Shown: positions 5,503-7,584 of the stretch, piece after piece
Layout: the number at the start of each line of letters is the position of its first letter
Numbering within the stretch: position 1 is the stretch's first letter
Origin: Nitrososphaerota archaeon
GTDB taxonomy: Archaea; Thermoproteota; EX4484-205; JAAOZO01
Reading direction: 5' to 3'
Assembly: GCA_011605715.1 (NCBI GenBank)
Contig: JAAOZO010000169.1
Span: forward strand, 1-7,584
DNA: 7,584 nt
The notes under the pieces: generated by a model
The model's database searches: none
What the model was told of the DNA's origin: nothing
Seen by the model: only the letters and a program-made list of their open reading frames with translations
Made by a program: the position numbers and the translations under genes

Positions 5503-6175
5503 TTTCTCCATCCTCCTTTAAAATTTCCGTAACCCTATCTGCTAAATCGGGTAAGTGCGCCTCTCTTTCGATTAACCTAATCGCCTTAATAACTTTGTCC
5601 TTTGCTCTGATACTTTGCGTTTCGATCAATATTATTCCATTCTGCCCAACTGTAATTTTTGTGTCTGTGAGTTGCTCTATCTTTTGCAACATACTTCCCT
5701 TTTTACCGATAAGCTTAGCAATTTTTGATGGATTTACAGATGTTATAAAACCTTTCTCTATAATTCCTAGTCCTTCTCCTCTAATTGTTATTACCGGATC
5801 CTGTGTTCTATCGAAGAGTGTTATCCTTGCCTTTAAGACTGTTCCTATGCCCATTTTCTTCAAGGTATTGTCCTTCGTGGGGTCAAATCTTCTACCAAAA
5901 ACATCTACAGCTGGGAGTACTGCAACATAAGGAGAAAAAATGTTGACTTTCCACATGTTGTAGTACACTTCGCTAACTATACCTATTACTAAGTCGTGAA
6001 TCTTTGGTACATAGAAACTTTTTAGAGCTATAACTCTCACAGTATTTCCTTTAGTCTGAGGTATTCCTACCTTTGTTGCAATTATTGAGTTATCCAACTT
6101 TATTGTATTTTCTCCCGCTCTATAATAACCCGAAGTTAATATTTCTCCGGGTACAACAATTGGTTTTTCACTCAT
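5474..6175 (-). CDS. rrp4: Exosome complex RNA-binding subunit Rrp4 (S1 and KH domains)
   Basis: Cap subunit that sits on the Rrp41-Rrp42 ring, binds RNA and feeds it, with poly(A) preference in characterised homologues, into the central pore. Seen: 233 residues. The N-terminal domain begins with the VVPGE motif (7-11); an S1 domain runs at about 58-135; and a KH domain (about 136-205) carries the GxxG loop LIGKKGSM (155-162). Domain order and length are standard; the S1-KH pair separates it from Csl4, which has a zinc ribbon. The ATG at 6175 is fixed by an in-frame TAA three codons upstream, and GGAGGAG lies 12 bases before it. It is the first gene of the operon and overlaps rrp41 by about 29 bases. 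An SBDS gene, often found immediately upstream in crenarchaea, is absent here. Confidence 0.95.
   Translation of the reverse strand: MSEKPIVVPGEILTSGYYRAGENTIKLDNSIIATKVGIPQTKGNTVRVIALKSFYVPKIHDLVIGIVSEVYYNMWKVNIFSPYVAVLPAVDVFGRRFDPTKDNTLKKMGIGTVLKARITLFDRTQDPVITIRGEGLGIIEKGFITSVNPSKIAKLIGKKGSMLQKIEQLTDTKITVGQNGIILIETQSIRAKDKVIKAIRLIEREAHLPDLADRVTEILKEDGENEHEKATDQ
5512..5516 (-). promoter_or_regulatory. Ribosome binding site that decides the rrp41 start
   Basis: GGAGG on the minus strand. It touches the ATG at 5511 directly but is 9 bases from the ATG at 5502. The second spacing is normal and the first is not. Confidence 0.65.
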
Positions 6176-6236
6176 ATGCTTTTATTTCTCCTCCAATCTT
6201 CCATTCCTTACTTTAAAGGAAGGTTCTTTTTATTCT
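6176..6236 (-). promoter_or_regulatory. rrp4 operon promoter, leader and ribosome binding site
   Basis: On the minus strand a TATA-like AATAAAAAG run (about 6226-6235) predicts a transcription start near 6204. GGAGGAG (6194-6188) then falls inside a leader of about 28 bases, 12 bases from the ATG. A near-perfect palindrome (6206-6223) lies between the box and the leader and would cover the start site, a position suited to repression. Confidence 0.5.
6206..6223. repeat. 18-bp near-palindrome with CTTTAAAG core at rrp4 promoter
   Basis: Plus strand CCTTACTTTAAAGGAAGG: symmetric except for one mismatched pair (A6210/G6219). Its inner 14 bases (6208-6221) match the palindrome at 3103-3116 in 12 of 14 positions. 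Since TTTAAA-like strings are common in AT-rich archaeal promoters, part of the resemblance may come from TATA function. Confidence 0.4.
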
Positions 6237-6551
6237 TTTGCTACCTAAAATTTAGACATTTCATTTATAATATAAAATATACTTCGAACAGTGTGAGTAA
6301 CTTTTTTACTTGAAGCGCTAAACTTTATTATTTTATTTGTGTTTTATAACTTCCCTCAGAGTAACTTACTCCATGACTAAAACAGAGTCTTACTGTGATG
6401 GTTGATGAAAGTTGTTAGGAATCTTGAGAATCAAATCTATACTTTGGTCCTAGCAATAGAAGCAAAGAAAATTAGTTTAACCAAGAAGACTTTTACTTTA
6501 TTCAAAAGGAAAAACTTAGCTTTCAATGCGAAAGATATTAAAGCGTCGTTC
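6237..6551. other. Gap between psmB and rrp4: direct repeats and AT-rich boxes, no recognised gene
   Basis: GAGTAACTT occurs twice in the same direction, at 6295-6303 and 6359-6367. Each copy extends into an inverted repeat: AGTAA-CTTTT-TTACT (6296-6310), and GAGTAA-C-TTACTC (6359-6371). AT-rich TATA-like stretches lie at 6265-6283 and 6342-6349. After the psmB stop, the minus strand has T-rich GTTTTTCCTTTT near 6505-6517, which could end its transcript. From about 6405 to 6550 the plus strand becomes purine-rich, unlike in the surrounding minus-strand genes. Confidence 0.4.
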
Positions 6552-6623
6552 TTAAGTTGGCATGAATTCTTCCCAAGTTTTGTCTTTTGTAATAAAAAGC
6601 AGGTCTATTCCATTTCCAGATGA
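6405..6623 (+). CDS. Doubtful 72-codon plus-strand ORF, antisense to the psmB 3' end
   Basis: ATG at 6405 (or TTG at 6402) opens 72 codons on the plus strand, starting MKVVRNLENQIYTLVLAIE. The product is basic and of no recognised family. In favour: purine-rich plus strand over its first two thirds, AGG/AAG codons like the neighbours, and a TATA-like TTTTATAA (6342-6349) that would start transcription near 6372. Directly there, a leaderless 10-codon ORF (6373-6405, MTKTESYCDG then TGA) ends overlapping this ATG. A single inserted base would fuse the two into one frame, so a frameshifted remnant is also possible. Against: the last 24 codons are antisense to psmB, there is no clear Shine-Dalgarno, and the opposite strand is open here too. 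Confidence 0.15.
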   Translation: MKVVRNLENQIYTLVLAIEAKKISLTKKTFTLFKRKNLAFNAKDIKASFLSWHEFFPSFVFCNKKQVYSISR

Positions 6624-7151
6624 AGAGTCTCTTTCTAAAGCTGCCTTAATGGCTTTCTTGATTATTTCTCTAGACTCATCAATACTCAAGTCTTCTCTAT
6701 AGGCTGACTCTAGCACTCCAGTTACAAGCTCAGCACTTGAACCAACTGCTATGTAAACATCTTCAATTATAGAACCCAAAGCATCCAGTACGAGTATCTC
6801 TCTTTTTCCATTGGAGAACCCTCCTATTATGCTTTGCGTTAAAAGTGGTGCTAACCTACTTGAGAAAAGGAAAACCGAAATTAATTTTGCTAAAGCTCTT
6901 GCATTCATCTCTCTATGTGTTTCTAATTTGAACATGTTCGCATGGTATTTTGCTTCTCTCACTATCGTTTGAATGTCAGAAAACAAGCCTGCAGATGCTA
7001 TTCCTATTTTGTCTGTTATTCTGAAGACTTTTCTTGCATTTTTACTCATAACGAAAGTTCCATAAGATGCTCTTCTATCAGCAGCTAGAATGACTCCATC
7101 CTTATAGACAAGTCCAACAGCTGTAGCACCAGGAAAACTTATTTCGGACAT
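6552..7151 (-). CDS. psmB: 20S proteasome beta subunit, probably non-catalytic (Thr1 replaced by Ala)
   Basis: Beta subunit of the 20S proteasome core. Beta rings sit between alpha rings and carry the N-terminal threonine protease sites. Seen: 199 residues beginning MSEISFPGATAVGLVYKDG. Aligned without gaps to catalytic beta subunits (TTTVGI or TTIAGVVYKDG), Ala9 falls at Thr1. The other site residues are present: D25 (Asp17), K41 (Lys33), and the RDSSSG segment near the C-terminus with the Asp166/Ser169 pair. So the fold and charge network are kept but the nucleophile is missing, as in one of the two crenarchaeal beta paralogues. Another beta gene elsewhere should supply activity (inference). 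Using Thr10 as nucleophile would need a one-residue gap. The ATG is fixed by a TAA three codons upstream. It has its own promoter and is 376 bases from rrp4. Confidence 0.9.
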   Translation of the reverse strand: MSEISFPGATAVGLVYKDGVILAADRRASYGTFVMSKNARKVFRITDKIGIASAGLFSDIQTIVREAKYHANMFKLETHREMNARALAKLISVFLFSSRLAPLLTQSIIGGFSNGKREILVLDALGSIIEDVYIAVGSSAELVTGVLESAYREDLSIDESREIIKKAIKAALERDSSSGNGIDLLFITKDKTWEEFMPT

Positions 7152-7177
7152 TATTGGGTTTTAAGTTAAGTAGAACA

Positions 7178-7190
7178 GGTAAATAAATGT
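7178..7190 (-). promoter_or_regulatory. psmB promoter: TATA-like box
   Basis: Minus strand ACATTTATTTACC, with its centre about 33 bases upstream of the psmB ATG. This predicts a start near 7158 and a leader of roughly six bases, too short for a Shine-Dalgarno; none is seen. Confidence 0.5.
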
Positions 7191-7482
7191 TTTCTCTTTT
7201 CTTAAGGTTTAGAAACTCTAAGCTCTACAGCTATAGTAAGCAGTTTCAAAGCAGATAGACTTAAACAGAATGAAACTGTTTAAAAACATTGATGCTTAGG
7301 TAGAACTAAAACAATAAGTTAAAGCATCGCAAAAACCTTTAGGTCGTAGCTTTCTACAAGTTTTTCATAAATTCATCGAAGAGCTTCAAACTTAGAGTGC
7401 GTTTACCCCTGACAGTGGATAAGGACGATGAATCTCAAGAGTTATGTAAGTCAAAAAGACTACGTAGCTCGAACCCTTTTAG
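7191..7482. other. Region upstream of psmB: a row of inverted repeats, no recognised gene
   Basis: Successive self-complementary arms are visible: TTAGA/TCTAA (7209-7221); a perfect 8-bp stem with 7-base loop, TTAAACAG/CTGTTTAA (7261-7283); GATGCTT/AAGCATC (7291-7297, 7322-7328); AAAAAC/GTTTTT (7331-7336, 7360-7365) enclosing GTAG/CTAC (7346-7357); ATTCATCG/CGATGAAT (7371-7378, 7426-7433); and AGTC/GACT (7449-7461). GC is about 35%, no higher than the background, so this does not look like a GC-rich thermophile RNA gene, and some pairs are expected by chance. I found no tRNA, SRP or RNase P signature. Confidence 0.35.
7261..7283. repeat. Perfect 8-bp inverted repeat TTAAACAG-N7-CTGTTTAA
   Basis: Exact arms separated by AATGAAA, about 110 bases upstream of the psmB ATG and 75-100 bases upstream of its TATA-like box. 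Could be an operator, an RNA hairpin on either strand, or chance. GAAACTG within it (7272-7278) also pairs with CAGTTTC at 7241-7247, giving a competing fold. Confidence 0.45.
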
Positions 7483-7508
7483 CTATGGCTTTACGTAAAA
7501 AATTATAG
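7428..7508 (+). CDS. Possible 26-codon small ORF (unrecognised)
   Basis: ATG at 7428 to TAG at 7506 on the plus strand. The peptide starts MNLKSYVSQKDYVARTLL and is amphipathic and basic, not recognised. AAGGA lies only a few bases before the ATG, and no good TATA box sits at leaderless distance. Its 3' half overlaps an inverted repeat (TACGTAGCT at 7461-7469 with AGC 7481-7483 and TACGTA 7492-7497). Length alone allows chance. Confidence 0.12.
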   Translation: MNLKSYVSQKDYVARTLLAMALRKKL

Positions 7509-7584
7509 GGTTAGAACCAGAAAAACCAAACTCAAAACTTTTGAAGTGCTTTGCTACAAAAATTTCTGTTTCTAGGTGAGAGGA
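7483..7584 (-). CDS. Possible C-terminal fragment of an upstream minus-strand gene
   Basis: Reading the minus strand from the right edge, one frame stays open for 33 codons to a TAG at 7483-7485. The fragment ends SGSNPIIFYVKP and has ordinary-looking codons; the other two frames close within 4 and 17 codons. All real genes here are on this strand, so a gene ending at this point is plausible. The stretch is too short to identify, and an open run of this length would arise by chance perhaps one time in ten. Confidence 0.25.
   Translation of the reverse strand, partial: SSHLETEIFVAKHFKSFEFGFSGSNPIIFYVKP

Noticed and set aside
1229..5930. Plus-strand open frames inside ecfT, ecfA1, ecfA2, pfdB, rrp42, rrp41 and rrp4
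   Set aside because: They are antisense shadows of well-identified minus-strand genes, with leucine/serine-rich products and no family motifs.
6391..6450. C/D box guide RNA starting at TGATGA (6403)
   Set aside because: No CTGA D or D' box occurs at the needed distances.
6420..6550. Minus-strand open frame after psmB encoding a short hydrophobic peptide (possible frameshifted C-terminal extension)
   Set aside because: psmB already has its normal C-terminal length, and the frame has no start signal or recognised similarity.
6552..7151. Reading psmB as an ordinary active beta subunit with Thr10 as Thr1
   Set aside because: It needs a gap between the N-terminus and Asp17; the gap-free alignment places Thr10 at position 2 and Ala9 at position 1.
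7187..7258. 23-codon plus-strand ORF beginning ATGTTTTCTC
   Set aside because: It overlaps the psmB promoter, its only support is a common TATA-like string, and its sequence does not look protein-like.
7571..7584. Ribosome binding site (AGGTGAGAGG) for a plus-strand gene starting beyond the right edge
   Set aside because: It resembles sites used here, but no start codon follows within the window and short purine-rich strings are frequent.

Overview
The window looks like chromosomal DNA from an AT-rich archaeon, most likely a crenarchaeote (Thermoprotei). The gene content is archaeal: exosome Rrp4/Rrp41/Rrp42, ribosomal protein eL43 (L37Ae), prefoldin beta, 20S proteasome beta and an archaeal-type 6-phospho-3-hexuloisomerase. 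Upstream of genes there are TATA-like boxes about 26 bases before the start codon or a short leader. Arginine codons are mostly AGA/AGG. The proteasome beta subunit lacks the catalytic Thr1, as in one of the two beta paralogues found in many crenarchaea. The species cannot be named from the sequence alone.

Every recognisable gene lies on the minus strand, so transcription runs from high to low coordinates. From the right end: an unassigned 385-base stretch rich in inverted repeats, possibly holding the tail of another gene (7483-7584); psmB (7151-6552) with its own promoter; a 376-base gap (6551-6176) with repeats and a doubtful plus-strand ORF; then a compact RNA-processing operon rrp4 - rrp41 - rrp42 - eL43, with overlapping or abutting genes. 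A promoter in the 60-base gap that follows drives the prefoldin beta gene (3644-3312).

The 268 bases between prefoldin and the next gene (3311-3044) hold the most unusual structure of the window: a long imperfect hairpin (3189-3293) with an 8-base bulge. It is preceded on the plus strand by a possible leaderless 21-codon ORF whose stop codon falls in the bulge. Beside it is a perfect 14-base palindrome at the ECF promoter; a near copy of that palindrome sits at the rrp4 promoter.

The left part is an ECF-transporter energizing module (ecfA2 - ecfA1 - ecfT, 3043-595) with no S component in view, so its substrate is unknown. It is followed by hxlB (530 to the left edge), which has a clear leaderless promoter and loses only about its last 20-30 residues.

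The central genes fit a programme of RNA and protein quality control: the exosome degrades and tails RNA, eL43 belongs to the large ribosomal subunit, prefoldin delivers nascent proteins for folding, and the proteasome removes them. The ECF module and hxlB are metabolic neighbours without an obvious link.
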